Shown: positions 46,313-55,609 of the stretch, in pieces
How the letters are laid out: each line of letters opens with the position of its first letter
Numbering within the stretch: the first letter of the stretch is position 1
Assembly: GCF_002003465.1 (NCBI RefSeq)
Contig: NZ_BDDQ01000021.1
Span: forward strand, 59,936 to 123,935
DNA length: 64,000 nt
Origin: Caenibacillus caldisaponilyticus
GTDB lineage: Bacteria; Bacillota; Bacilli; Bacillales; Sporolactobacillaceae
Reading direction: 5' to 3'
Made by a program: the position numbers and the translations under genes
The notes under the pieces: generated by a model
Told to the model about the DNA's origin: nothing
The model's input: only the letters and a program-made list of their open reading frames with translations
Databases searched by the model: none

Positions 46313-46545
46313 CTTGGACGCTCCTTTTCATCCCTTATCATTCGAAATCGATTCATTATACCCTTCATGATGCGGCCTCATGGCTGGACGATGCCGGACT
46401 TCATGCGGACGATCACGCCATGCACCCGCCGGCTATTGAAAAAGCGGGGCGCATGGGGCGAAGCCAAGCGTTTGAATGGAAAAAACGAGTCTTTCAATAC
46501 AGTTTTTCTGCACCTCACAAATTTGAAAAACCAGCTCGTTATCCG

Positions 46546-47262
46546 TCAAATTTTCCGCTTCTCCTTCACGGCCGCCCGCGGATGGATCTCAAGTTCCTGC
46601 TTATATTCGACGAGATCGATGTCGCAACCCGCGCCGATGCGCACGCGGTTTCCGCGGACGACCTTCGCCCGCGTCGCCTCGATATCGATCACATCGGCTT
46701 CTATGAGTTCGACGGTCAAAGCGGGTTTGGCAACATCGGGCACGAACAGCCATTTTTTGGCCCTGACGCGAAGATTTTCACAGCCGACCTCCTTGGCTTC
46801 ACTCGTTCCGACATATCGCCGCAAACCGATGTCGACCGTTCCCGCATTCAGCATGCCGGCAATGGACAATCCGCCGATGGCGGTGAACGATTCCGCTTCC
46901 ACATCGCCGGCAATCAAGACTTTGCCGCGGATTTTGACGGTCTCGCCTTTTAAATGTCCGCGAATATCCGCCTCGCCGATCACGTTCATCCGTCCGACGG
47001 TGACCGCCCGCTCAAAGGTCGTTTGCCCAACGACGCCCATGCGCTCGGCACTCACGTCCCCTCTGAACAACGACTGGCCGGTGATTTTGATTTTCCCGGC
47101 TTGGACGGCATGGAATGCCGTGCTCGTTCCTCTGTTGATAAAGGCGGCGCACTCGATCTTTCCATGGATGCTGCCATCGCCGCGTATGACGACTTTGCGA
47201 AAGCGACCGCCGTTCGTTTCACCGCTTCCGTTGATGACAATATCGTGCAGACCTTCTGCCAT
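46546..47262 (-). CDS. yhbF: bactofilin-like protein YhbF
   Basis: 238 aa. Made of short hydrophobic repeats of the bactofilin beta-helix (VIRGDGSIHGKIECAAFINR, GKIKITGQSLFRGDVSAERM, VKIRGKVLIAGDVEAESF), with an inserted region around residues 150-185 and a Lys/Arg-rich end. Bactofilins assemble nucleotide-free filaments that position cell-envelope enzymes. Last of the yhbD-yhbE-yhbF cluster on the minus strand, 117 bases after yhbE. Names are by similarity to the B. subtilis cluster. Confidence 0.82.
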   Translation of the reverse strand: MAEGLHDIVINGSGETNGGRFRKVVIRGDGSIHGKIECAAFINRGTSTAFHAVQAGKIKITGQSLFRGDVSAERMGVVGQTTFERAVTVGRMNVIGEADIRGHLKGETVKIRGKVLIAGDVEAESFTAIGGLSIAGMLNAGTVDIGLRRYVGTSEAKEVGCENLRVRAKKWLFVPDVAKPALTVELIEADVIDIEATRAKVVRGNRVRIGAGCDIDLVEYKQELEIHPRAAVKEKRKI

Positions 47263-47379
47263 GGGTTTCCCTCCTTCATCTTCCCCGTTCAGCCGTCGGA
47301 CCGGCGGCGAAACACATCATGCCCCAGCGTCCTCCGGCATTGAATCGATTCGTGAGACGTTCAACCGTCAGCCACCGTT

Positions 47380-48102
47380 TTAAATTTTTTTATGTTCCCG
47401 GACGACGGCATCCGCATCGATTTCGATCGATCCGTTATACTCAACCCGGTCGATTTCGCAGCCGGGACCGATTTTCACGTCGTTGCCGCGCACCATCTTC
47501 GCTCTCGTATCTTCCAGCATCACTTCGTCGCCCTCGATGGTTTCCGCCCGCAAACGATGGCGGTAGGCGGCGCCCAGCCATCTGCCGAACGAAAAGGCTT
47601 TTCCGCGCCGAACCCGAATCACTTCGCCGCCGATTTCTTCGGCTTCGGAATGGTGATAGAGCGTAATGTCAACCAAATCGGCATTGAGCAACCCGCCGAT
47701 CCGAAAACTCCCTTTGGCTTTAAACGTTTCCGCGGCGCAGTTTTCCTCGACGGTAAGGCTCCCGGAAACCTCAATTTCTTCGCCGGACACCTGCTTGCCG
47801 ACATGCACGAGCCCGCTGATCAGCAAACGCTTGGCCGTCGCGTGTTCCGCAATATGGGCTTTGCCTTTCACTTCCAGTTCTCCCGCTTCCAAGCTGCCCT
47901 CAAAACGGGATGAGCCGCTGACCGTCAATACGGCGCTTTTGACGCGGCCGTCGATGGTCGCCGAACCCGCGACCCGCAACCTTTCGCACTCAATATCTCC
48001 GGCCACTTTACAGGATCCGCTGAGCTCCACCCGGTTATAACGGCCGCCCGCCGCCGTCCCGCTGCCCGCCAGGATTAAATCGCGCCTTTTTTCGTATTCC
48101 AT
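47380..48102 (-). CDS. yhbE: bactofilin-like protein YhbE
   Basis: 240 aa. Start at 48102 with GGGAGGAAAGAGCG; the frame extends upstream without a site. Bactofilin repeats (RVELSGSCKVAGDIECERLR, GRVKSAVLTVSGSSRFEGSL, GEEIEVSGSLTVEENCAAET) and an inserted basic segment YRHRLRAETIEG. It shares architecture and several phrases (RAKMVRGNDVKIGPGCEID) with YhbF, so the two are ancient duplicates that may co-polymerise. The gap to yhbD is 42 bases. Confidence 0.83.
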   Translation of the reverse strand: MEYEKRRDLILAGSGTAAGGRYNRVELSGSCKVAGDIECERLRVAGSATIDGRVKSAVLTVSGSSRFEGSLEAGELEVKGKAHIAEHATAKRLLISGLVHVGKQVSGEEIEVSGSLTVEENCAAETFKAKGSFRIGGLLNADLVDITLYHHSEAEEIGGEVIRVRRGKAFSFGRWLGAAYRHRLRAETIEGDEVMLEDTRAKMVRGNDVKIGPGCEIDRVEYNGSIEIDADAVVREHKKI

Positions 48103-48144
48103 CGCTCTTTCCTCCCAAAATACGGTTGCTATCTGCACATGACA

Positions 48145-48774
48145 TCAAGTTGCATTTATTTTTTCCTTCAATTCTTCGATCGCGCGTGCCAATGGAAGGC
48201 GGATGGCCACCTTCACATCCTTTTCAAAATAGACTTCTCCGGGCGCCGTGACGAACAAGCATGTCGCCAGACCGAACTTGCGGATAAAAAGCAATTCGCA
48301 GCTTTTTCCTTGGAGCTGATCGTAATGGTCCGCCAGCGCGGCGAGGACGATGCGGGCCTCATCCAGGGAAATCGCTCCCGTCCGCAAGATCTGCTCCAAT
48401 ACATAAACCTGCAGCAATTTGTCAAAGGTGAAACTTTCCATCGCACCCGTCTGTTCATAAAAATAATCCAGCGTCGTTTTTGAAACAATGTGACGTTTTA
48501 AAACTTCATCCGCAGACAAAGCGATTTCGGCCGGATTCGGAGAAAATTGGTCGGCCAGCTCATCCAATGAGTGCGAATCCTTCATGCTGAGAATCTTATG
48601 GATCCGTTCCAAAATCCGCTCGCGCGGAAAAAACGTTTCTTGTCCCGTAAACGTCGATTTCCTAATAAACCAATCTTCCGGTATCAGCTTTTTCCGCTTC
48701 CACCTGTAAAGCTGTCCATACGAGATGCCGGTGCGCTCCAATAATTCCTTCTTCGAGATCAACTCCCGTTCCAC
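48145..48774 (-). CDS. yhbD: YhbD-like DNA-binding protein
   Basis: 209 aa. GTG at 48774 chosen for spacing to GAGGTGG; an ATG two codons earlier is too close. N-terminal helix-turn-helix (ELISKKELLERTGISYGQLYRWKRKKLIP, here ISKKELLERTGISYGQLYRW) of MerR-like type, then a helical region and a C-terminal domain with AIRLPLARAIEELKEKI. In B. subtilis yhbD heads the yhbDEF operon, as here. Probably regulates the bactofilin genes, which is inference. The palindrome TAACATTGTTA lies in its promoter region. Confidence 0.82.
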   Translation of the reverse strand: MERELISKKELLERTGISYGQLYRWKRKKLIPEDWFIRKSTFTGQETFFPRERILERIHKILSMKDSHSLDELADQFSPNPAEIALSADEVLKRHIVSKTTLDYFYEQTGAMESFTFDKLLQVYVLEQILRTGAISLDEARIVLAALADHYDQLQGKSCELLFIRKFGLATCLFVTAPGEVYFEKDVKVAIRLPLARAIEELKEKINAT

Positions 48775-49073
48775 ATGCATCCACCTCGGAAGTTAATATA
48801 ACATAACATTGTTACATTATAAATACGGAGCCTTCTCTTATAATGTAAAAGCAGCCGGATCGTTAATAAACGTGCAAAAGGCGGAACGGACCTCCGTCTC
48901 CGGATGGAATTGCGGAAATCAAGATGAAACCATAACGAATGTCAGACGTTTAAAAAGAAGAAACGCCGCCAATAAAAGAGGCGGCGCTGATTATGAAAAT
49001 GGAGCCGGAACCGGGCCCGGTTGGCACCCAGCGGCCGGACCGGCGGAACCGAAACGCGGGAAAGGAAGACATC

Positions 49074-49802
49074 ATGATGAAATATGAAGATTTGGCGCGC
49101 AAAGAATGCCTGGACTGGCAGCGGGAGATGATGCGGCGCCCTTCCCTCATCGGGCGGACGGCGAAAGCCGTACAAAACAAAATCAACGAGAAAATCCCCG
49201 CTCACGTGCATCGAGCGATCACCGAAGCCGTCAAACATATGGTACAGGCCGTGCTCAAGGGGTCGGAATGGACGAGCAGAGAACCCGTAGCCGAAACGCT
49301 GACGCTGGCCGAGCGAGAAGCGCTCATGCGCGACAAGATAAGATTTTATAAACGCTTGGCCGCCGCCGAAGGCGCCGGCACCGGTGCGGGCGGATTTATG
49401 CTCACTCTCGCCGATTTTCCCGCGCTGATCGCCATAAAAATCAAGCTGTTGTACGACGCCGCGGCCATTTACAGTTTTGACGCCAAACAGCCCCTTGAGC
49501 GCTTGTACATTTTATATGTGTTTCAAACGGCCTTCTCAAGCGGCGAAAAGCGGCGCGCCGCGTTCCTTAAGCTCAAGAATTGGGAGGAAACCGTGAAATC
49601 GTTCCAAACCGACGGGACAGCTTTAGAACTCATCGATTGGCAAAGTTTTCAGCAAGAATACCGCGATACCATTGATCTCGCCAAATTGCTGCAATTCCTG
49701 CCCGGCTTCGGGGCCGTGGTCGGCGCCGTCGCCAATTACCGTTTCCTCGATGAACTCGGCCGCACCGCGATGAACGCTTACCGCATGCGGCTGCTCTTCT
49801 AA
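49074..49802 (+). CDS. EcsC family protein
   Basis: 242 aa. ATG at 49074 after AAAGGAAGACATC. EcsC hallmark: the Gly-rich segment AEGAGTGAGGFMLTLADFPA (about residue 110) followed by LIAIKIKLLYDAAAIYSFDA and a C-terminal FLPGFGAVVGAVANYRFLDEL. Amphipathic rather than clearly membrane-spanning. Function is poorly known; in B. subtilis EcsC is linked to the EcsAB transporter, and stand-alone copies occur widely. Divergent from yhbD across about 300 bases. Confidence 0.82.
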   Translation: MMKYEDLARKECLDWQREMMRRPSLIGRTAKAVQNKINEKIPAHVHRAITEAVKHMVQAVLKGSEWTSREPVAETLTLAEREALMRDKIRFYKRLAAAEGAGTGAGGFMLTLADFPALIAIKIKLLYDAAAIYSFDAKQPLERLYILYVFQTAFSSGEKRRAAFLKLKNWEETVKSFQTDGTALELIDWQSFQQEYRDTIDLAKLLQFLPGFGAVVGAVANYRFLDELGRTAMNAYRMRLLF

Positions 49803-49911
49803 ACATCGCGGCGGCCGCCTCCCACAAATCTCTATTCATCATCCGGCTGACGTGGCAGACCCGCTTTAACGCGCGCCATCCTCCGACCGTCTTCCCCAGA
49901 GGCCGGAGAAG

Positions 49912-50586
49912 TCAACGCCACACTTGTTTCAGCCACGCCTCCGTAACCGGGCCGATGTGGAGAGCCGCGATGTGGCCGGATTCATCAATGACGTAGGTGG
50001 TCGGAATGGTGAGGACGCCGTACTTTTCGCTCACTTCGGAGCGGGTATCAAGCAGAACGGGAAAGGCGATCCGCTGGCGCGCGATGAACGGCTTGAGCGC
50101 CCCCGCTCCGCCCGTCTCCATGGCGGTGATGTTTACGGCGAGCAGTTCGGTCCGCCCGCGTGCCGCCTGATCATAAAACTTGGCGAGCAACGGCATTTCT
50201 TCTTTGCAAGGCGGGCACCACGTCGTCCAAAAGTTGAGCACCACTTTTTTGCCTCGGTAATCCGACAACCGCACCTTTTTGCCGTCCATGCCCGTCAGCT
50301 CAAAATCGGGCGCGCGCCTGCCGATCCACCCATCCTCCGCACCGCCGTTTTTAGAGTCGGACGAACCGGCGATCCCCCCTTCCGATTTTTCGTCATTCGC
50401 CTGGCCTCCAGCGCTTACCTTCCGTGCGGAGCGGGAAGCCGCCGTCATTTTCCCTTCCTGCAAGCCTTGCAGCGTTGGCGATTTTTCATTGTTTGCTTCG
50501 GCCAATCGGTATTGATGGATCATCACCGGCGGGGCGGCGAGCAGGAGCACAAGTGCGCCGATGGCGGCGGCGCGTTTTTTGATCAT
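49912..50586 (-). CDS. TlpA/ResA-type thiol-disulfide oxidoreductase
   Basis: 224 aa. An N-terminal anchor helix (AAAIGALVLLLAAPPVMI), a Gly/Ser/Lys-rich linker (about residues 35-85), then an AhpC/TSA-TlpA thioredoxin fold: RAPDFELTGMDGKKVRLSDY, active site NFWTTWCPPCKEEMPLL and cis-Pro loop TIPTTYVIDESG. The WCPPC motif and anchor point to extracytoplasmic disulfide reduction, as in cytochrome c maturation. The start (ATG 50586 or TTG 50592) is uncertain. Confidence 0.88.
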   Translation of the reverse strand: MIKKRAAAIGALVLLLAAPPVMIHQYRLAEANNEKSPTLQGLQEGKMTAASRSARKVSAGGQANDEKSEGGIAGSSDSKNGGAEDGWIGRRAPDFELTGMDGKKVRLSDYRGKKVVLNFWTTWCPPCKEEMPLLAKFYDQAARGRTELLAVNITAMETGGAGALKPFIARQRIAFPVLLDTRSEVSEKYGVLTIPTTYVIDESGHIAALHIGPVTEAWLKQVWR

Positions 50587-50672
50587 TGACAACGCCCATC
50601 CTTCCGTGATTGATCATCCCTTTATATATGAAAGTCGGACGGGCTTTATGCGTCATTCACCTTCATCGTCTC

Positions 50673-50912
50673 TCACGATGACGTCGAGTCGTCCGGTTCC
50701 GGCGAAATGACGGGATCGTGGACGCGCGTGCCCTTCGGAAGCAACGGGGTATTTTTCGCCGTCATGACGCTCTGTTTGACGTTTTCCTCAACAGAGGCAA
50801 AACCGGTCAACCACTCGTTCAAATCGACGCTTGTTTTTTTTGCCTGCTCCTACCTTGTGATCGCTATAGCCTTGGTGGACGGGTATTGGATACGAAAGCC
50901 ATATGCCGCCAA
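50673..50912 (-). pseudogene. small gene with in-frame TAG (80 codons)
   Basis: TTG at 50912 follows AAAGGAGG with normal spacing. The frame reads MAAYGFRIQYPSTKAIAITR, TAG (50850-50852), then continues in the same frame for 58 codons (EQAKKTSVDLNEWLTGFASV, KNTPLLPKGTRVHDPVISPE) to TGA at 50673. The composition on both sides of the TAG is protein-like. It is either a nonsense-inactivated gene, an assembly error, or two short frames. Unknown family. It lies upstream of the thioredoxin gene on the same strand. Confidence 0.45.
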
Positions 50913-50940
50913 ATAAAGGCCTCCTTTCTAAATGGTTTTA

Positions 50941-51246
50941 TCATTCAACACCTTGCAAAAGAATAGATCTACCGGCTCCTAATCTTCCGGCACGATGGTT
51001 CACCGCGTCTTGAAAGGGTTGATCGGTTTTCAAAAACTTGGAGAGACCAAAAGCCGGAAGGCCAAGAAAATAGAAGAGCGCTTCCAAAATGGTTGTACAA
51101 AAAAGAGGTCCACAAAAGCTTGACTAGATCTCTCCCCTCATGCCCACTCTTCGGACCAAGTCCAACAAGGTAAACTTATCGATGAATGCCATCGTGTTGA
51201 ATCTCTTACCTAATGGTTTTAGATTGCCGGTTTTAGATGATTGCAC
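50941..51246 (-). pseudogene. decayed frame with internal TAG, possible transposon debris
   Basis: A GTG-started frame of 102 codons with one TAG (51124-51126). The downstream half is LFCTTILEALFYFLGLPAFG and further KTDQPFQDAVNHRAGRLGAG. AT-rich compared with neighbours, with no ribosome binding site seen. I suspect the remains of a mobile-element gene but do not recognise the family. Confidence 0.2.
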
Positions 51247-51651
51247 TCGATGGCTTCTTTGTCAATAAAGATTTAGAATTTGCACCACTACTTGGGACCT
51301 TAACCATATTTCGCCTCCAAGATAATAAATGGAAAATAAAAAACCGGCTACTTGCTTAAGATGTGTGGGATTTTCCTTCCCAAACATCAAAAGCACACAG
51401 CCGGTTTATCAAGAGACAATTTTTTTATCAGCTCGGATCTCCCGTTATTGTTTGTTGCTGATTTGGCTTTAACGAACCCGTAAAACCGCCTTTTTAAAGG
51501 TCTTCATTTAAAGATCTTCCAGAATTTTTAAAGCTGGTTACTATTTTTCTCCCGATTGCTTGAATGCTTTATAAAGTGCTTAACCGTAAGACGCGTTTTC
51601 ATATAAAAACATTGTTTTTATGAAGTGATTTGTCTCACAAACATAAATTTA
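51247..51651. other. AT-rich intergenic stretch after the MMPL gene
   Basis: About 400 bases without a supported gene. A long imperfect hairpin at 51337-51410 (AAACCGGCT ... AGCCGGTTT on the minus strand, then a T-rich tail) lies about 240 bases past the MMPL stop and may be its terminator or an old insertion-sequence end. Confidence 0.45.
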
Positions 51652-53868
51652 TCATTGGCCCTGTCTATCTTTGAGAAGTGAGAATCTCTCCGTACCCCAA
51701 GGCCAAAAGGCCCGTTTTCCTAAAACAGCAGTCAGTGCCGGTACGAGCAACGGCCGTACGATAAATGTATCTAATAAAATGCCGATCGCCGTTACGGTGC
51801 CGAATTGAATGAGCACTTCGAGCGGCAGGACGGACAAGACGGCAAACGTTCCGGCAAGAATGAGCCCGGCCGAGGTAATGACGCTCCACGTTTCCGTGAC
51901 GCCGCCGGAAATGGCCTCTTTTAAAGGCATATGCCAACTTTTTTTCCAAATGCTTGAGACCATGAAAATGTTGTAATCTTCACCGAGCGCGACGAGAAAA
52001 ACAAACGCATAAAGCGGAATTAACCCTTGCATGGCATCCATACCAAGGATATAACGAATGACCAACCATCCGGCACCGAGGGCGGCCACATAAGATAACA
52101 AGACGGTGGCCAATAAATAGCCCATGGCGACGACGGATCTGAGATACGCCAATAACAGCAAAGCGATGACAACAATGACGATGGGGATGATCCTTGCCAT
52201 GTCCTTGACCGTCACTTGATGGGTATCATATAAGGCGGCGGTTTCTCCTCCGATCCAAACGTGATTATCCGGATTTTCAATACCTGCTTCTGCTAAGCTT
52301 TTTTCAACCGTCTTCTTGATTTCCGGAATTTTTTTCAAGGCTTCGCGTGAGTACGGATTCATTGCCAAAGTGACTTGATATTGACGGTAATGGGGATTTT
52401 TTTCCCCGGCCCTCACGTCCGATACGGTTTTAACATAAGGCAGATCCGATAAATCTTCCCGGACGGCATCCTCGGCGCCGGCGTCTTTGACAATGACTTG
52501 CACCGGCGCGAGCTCGCCCGGCGAAAAGTGTTTTGCAATGATGTCAAATCCGACTCTCGAAGGCATATCATTCGGGAAAGAATCCAACAAACCGTAGGTA
52601 AATTGAATTCGAGATGAAAAAACGGCGAGCAGCCCGAGCCCGATGAGGCATCCGATAATAATTGTTCGGGGTTTTTGCGTCACCAACCGGCCCATAACCG
52701 AGCTCAAGCGACTTCTCGGTGTGTGTCTTTTGACCTGCTTGCCTTTTTCTTGTTCGAGTTTCCTGGCCATTTCTTCCGTCCGCGGAATGAACGGGAAAAA
52801 AGAGATTCTCCCGAGGACGGAAAGAAGCGCCGGAATTAACGTCAGTGCCGCCAGTCCCATGACAAAAATCGCCAAGCTGAACGGAACGGCGAAGCGATGG
52901 AAAGAAGCATAACGAGCAAAAAGCAATGTCAGCAAGGCAATGACAACAGTCAATGCGCTCATGATGATGGCGCCTCCGGTGTCTGTTACGGCGCGATGCA
53001 GGGCAATGTATTTATCGCTCTCCAAATGCAACTCATCCCGATAGCGCGATATCAGAAACAGACAGTAATCGGTTCCCGCGCCGAACAACAAGACGGTCAT
53101 GATGGAAACGGCCTGCGCATCCACTGTAATCCAACCGTGATGTGCCAATAACCCGAGAATCGGGCTGATTGCTCCGTATGCGAAAACGACACCGATAAGC
53201 GGGACGACAGCTAGAATCGGGGAACGATACAGTAATACGAGCAAAATCAATACAAGAAAAATAGTTGACATCAACAAAGTGATATCCGCCCGACTGAACA
53301 GTTCCACCGCGTCAGTCTGAATGGCGGCCGGACCGGTAAAACGGACATGCAATCCGTTTGCAGAAAGGGTTCGACCAAATGGTTGGTCATTTAACAGCTT
53401 TTCCAACCGCTTTTTAACTTGGTTCTGAGCGTCCTTCAAAATATCCGTTGGTGTATTTTCTTTAAAAAACACGGGTGTAATCAATGCGGCGCCATCTTGA
53501 GACGTTGATCTTTGCAAGGTCGCTTGCGGGACTTGGTTAAGCGGCGGGATAAAAGATTGATGAGGCAATGGCCGATTACTGAGTTCGTCATAAAGCTTTC
53601 GAACCGCTTCGTAATCCGATGACTGTAGTCCTCCGTCCCTTTCCCAAACGATTAATAATGGTGTCCCTGCATTATTCGGGAATTCCTTTTTCACAACCTT
53701 CGCTGCTTGGGCGGACATGACGTTGTCAGGGAGCAGTGCTGGTGAGTTGGTCTCTTCTTTATTAACGGAAGGAAAAACAGCGGACAGAAACGCGACAACC
53801 ATAACCCAAAGAAGTATCGTGACCCAGCGTCCCTTGGGCCCGGTTGCTTTGGCAATCATGCGTTTCAA
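51652..53868 (-). CDS. MMPL/RND-family exporter
   Basis: 738 aa, TTG start at 53868 after AAGGAGGATGTCCT. Twelve helices in two halves, each with a large extracellular loop: helix 1, loop (about residues 40-190), five helices, cytoplasmic linker with EEMARKLEQEKGKQVKRHTP, then a second half. Proton-relay motifs are visible as GAGTDYCLFLISRYRDEL and VALGEDYNIFMVSSIWKK. Similar to B. subtilis YdfJ and actinobacterial MmpL. Substrates of such proteins are lipids or drugs. Divergent from a TetR gene that probably represses it. AT-richer than flanking regions. Confidence 0.88.
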   Translation of the reverse strand: MKRMIAKATGPKGRWVTILLWVMVVAFLSAVFPSVNKEETNSPALLPDNVMSAQAAKVVKKEFPNNAGTPLLIVWERDGGLQSSDYEAVRKLYDELSNRPLPHQSFIPPLNQVPQATLQRSTSQDGAALITPVFFKENTPTDILKDAQNQVKKRLEKLLNDQPFGRTLSANGLHVRFTGPAAIQTDAVELFSRADITLLMSTIFLVLILLVLLYRSPILAVVPLIGVVFAYGAISPILGLLAHHGWITVDAQAVSIMTVLLFGAGTDYCLFLISRYRDELHLESDKYIALHRAVTDTGGAIIMSALTVVIALLTLLFARYASFHRFAVPFSLAIFVMGLAALTLIPALLSVLGRISFFPFIPRTEEMARKLEQEKGKQVKRHTPRSRLSSVMGRLVTQKPRTIIIGCLIGLGLLAVFSSRIQFTYGLLDSFPNDMPSRVGFDIIAKHFSPGELAPVQVIVKDAGAEDAVREDLSDLPYVKTVSDVRAGEKNPHYRQYQVTLAMNPYSREALKKIPEIKKTVEKSLAEAGIENPDNHVWIGGETAALYDTHQVTVKDMARIIPIVIVVIALLLLAYLRSVVAMGYLLATVLLSYVAALGAGWLVIRYILGMDAMQGLIPLYAFVFLVALGEDYNIFMVSSIWKKSWHMPLKEAISGGVTETWSVITSAGLILAGTFAVLSVLPLEVLIQFGTVTAIGILLDTFIVRPLLVPALTAVLGKRAFWPWGTERFSLLKDRQGQ

Positions 53869-53989
53869 AGGACATCCTCCTTTTATACAATGGTGATATA
53901 AAATTATTTATACCGTTTAGTCTATTTTATGCGTATCAGACCTCTTCATATTTGATGAATGGTCGATTGCGTCTAACACCAACATTATA

Positions 53990-54005
53990 TATACTTGATA
54001 GTATA
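53990..54005. promoter_or_regulatory. palindrome between the MMPL and tetR genes
   Basis: TATACTTGATAGTATA has perfect 6-bp arms around TGAT, in the 210-base divergent region, 74 bases before the tetR start. A likely operator of the TetR protein. Confidence 0.45.
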
Positions 54006-54078
54006 ATTACAAGTTATAAATTTTCGAATTTCATTGTGTTAGAATGACGATGTATGAAGTATTAGGAGCGTAATCATC

Positions 54079-54708
54079 ATGAACAAAGAACAGCGTCGAC
54101 CCCCTGGTCGCCCCAAAGTCAATGAACAGAACTCGTCCACCCGCGATCTGATATTAAAAACGGCTTTAGAACTGTTTTTGGATCGGGGTTTTCCTTTAGT
54201 TTCGATTGATAATATTGCACAATCGAGCGGGGTCACAAAGGCAACGGTTTACTATTATTTTTCCAGCAAGGCAGAGCTGTTCACCGAAGCGATCGTTCGG
54301 ATGATGGATCGCATTACGAATCGGATTCAATCGATTCTATCGGAAGATTTGCCGCTCAAAACTCGTTTGCTGAAAATGACACATGCCCATTTGAAAGCCA
54401 CATACCGGATCGATTTGGATCATTTCATGCAAGGTGCCGGTGATTCGCTTTCCGAACAACAAATCGATAGGATCCGTTTAGCCGAAGCACGCATGTATGA
54501 AGCCGTCGAACAGGCCTTCATCGAGGCGATGGACCGTAAGGAGATTCCGAAAATCAATCCCGAATTCGCGACGCAAATATATCTCGCCCTCCTCAAAGTC
54601 GGAAACCACAGGGGAAAAGACCACCGCCCGATGTTTTCCTCAGTGGAAGAAACTGCACGACACATCATCTGTTTTTTTTGGAACGGTTTGGTGAACACCG
54701 AACCATGA
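54079..54708 (+). CDS. TetR/AcrR-family regulator
   Basis: 209 aa. N-terminal helix-turn-helix (TRDLILKTALELFLDRGFPL, VSIDNIAQSSGVTKATVYYY) with an AT-hook-like basic start RRPPGRPKVNEQ. The C-terminal ligand domain (ETARHIICFFWNGL) is of the TetR_C_33-like kind, unspecified. Divergent to the MMPL exporter, the standard arrangement for a local repressor. ATG preceded by TTAGGAGCG. Confidence 0.88.
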   Translation: MNKEQRRPPGRPKVNEQNSSTRDLILKTALELFLDRGFPLVSIDNIAQSSGVTKATVYYYFSSKAELFTEAIVRMMDRITNRIQSILSEDLPLKTRLLKMTHAHLKATYRIDLDHFMQGAGDSLSEQQIDRIRLAEARMYEAVEQAFIEAMDRKEIPKINPEFATQIYLALLKVGNHRGKDHRPMFSSVEETARHIICFFWNGLVNTEP

Positions 54709-54732
54709 ATGGAAACCGATTCATTCGCCATG

Positions 54733-54984
54733 TCACCAGGTTTTTCTGCCAACGGCAATCGCAAATGTAATCGTCCATACACGCCCGCCTTCCCGACCTT
54801 TTGGAAAGACCGGGTCGGACAAATGACGGATTTTACTCATCAAAGGGGCGATTCTTGCGGGATTGACCTTTGCTAATTTTTCTTTTCGAGATCCGGGATG
54901 ACGTGTAATTAAATTAACAAAAAGAGAAAGAGGAAAAGCCATCGGCAACTCCGAATAGGTCAGCCACAAGCAAAACCTAAACAA
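54733..54984 (-). pseudogene. fragment resembling the C-terminus of an enzyme
   Basis: A frame of 83 codons whose last 65 look protein-like: YSELPMAFPLSLFVNLITRH and NPARIAPLMSKIRHL, SDPVFPKGREGGRVWTITFA. There is no ribosome binding site at its TTG start and the upstream sequence breaks into transposase debris, so it is probably the 3' end of a truncated gene. I do not recognise the parent family with confidence. Confidence 0.35.
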
Positions 54985-55000
54985 GGTATCGAAACGAAGG

Positions 55001-55262
55001 CTTACTCAAATTGACGGTTCTGAAGAAATGCTAATCCAATTTATGGCTGAACAGGATCGGATGCCGTCCATGCTGCGATGGTTATGTGATCAATGAAGGA
55101 TGATGGAAATTCCATCAAAAATAAACGCCCAAATAATAAGTACGGACCGATTTACTCTCAGGGTCTCTCTCCGATTGGCTGAATGAAGAAGTTGAGGCCT
55201 TCCGAAATCACCGCTGGAAAAGTTTAAAGAGGCCCTCATTTCTTGCTTTCCTGCATTCTCTT
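55001..55262 (+). pseudogene. IS256-like transposase remnant
   Basis: Two pieces read like IS256-family transposase. LTQIDGSEEMLIQFMAEQDR with MLRWLCDQ (55001-55093) resembles the N-terminus but ends in a TGA. Downstream, WLNEEVEAFRNHRW (about 55177-55218) matches the block before the first catalytic strand. Internal sequence is missing and frames differ, so the element is dead. Family recognition is from memory. Confidence 0.45.
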
Positions 55263-55463
55263 ACCAAACAATCACCTGATGGCCTTGGTGGCTGGGACTG
55301 GATGAAGATCATTTGCTCCTAGCCATCAAGGTCATTTATTTAACTAATATTCCCATTTAATCCCTCTCTGCTTCCCCAATTATTTTACTCCGCCCTTTGA
55401 ACGACATCGTGCTTGATCGTTGGGCAAACCGCCTGCTTGAGTGTGCTCCGATCGGAAAGAAAA
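55263..55463. other. AT-rich intergenic stretch
   Basis: About 200 bases joining the IS debris to the InhA terminator. No gene seen. Confidence 0.4.
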
Positions 55464-55503
55464 AGAGGGGTTGCCAAAAGTTCCGCCTTTGGCCCCCTCT
55501 TTA
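55464..55503 (-). terminator. rho-independent terminator after the InhA-type gene
   Basis: Minus-strand GAGGGGGCCAAAGG / CTTTTGGCAACCCCTC stem and TTTTTC tail, about 110 bases past the stop. Confidence 0.75.
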
Positions 55504-55609
55504 TTCTATAACTTTTTATTACGCATCGCCGCATGAAAATCCTTTTAGCCGTTTACACCGAGTGAACGGCCCCAACGCTTGCCGCCCGGACGCCAGCGAA
55601 GACCGGCAC

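Noticed and set aside
50707..50916. 69-codon plus-strand membrane-like frame
   Set aside because: It lies opposite the minus-strand small gene at 50673-50912, which has a better ribosome binding site and more protein-like content.
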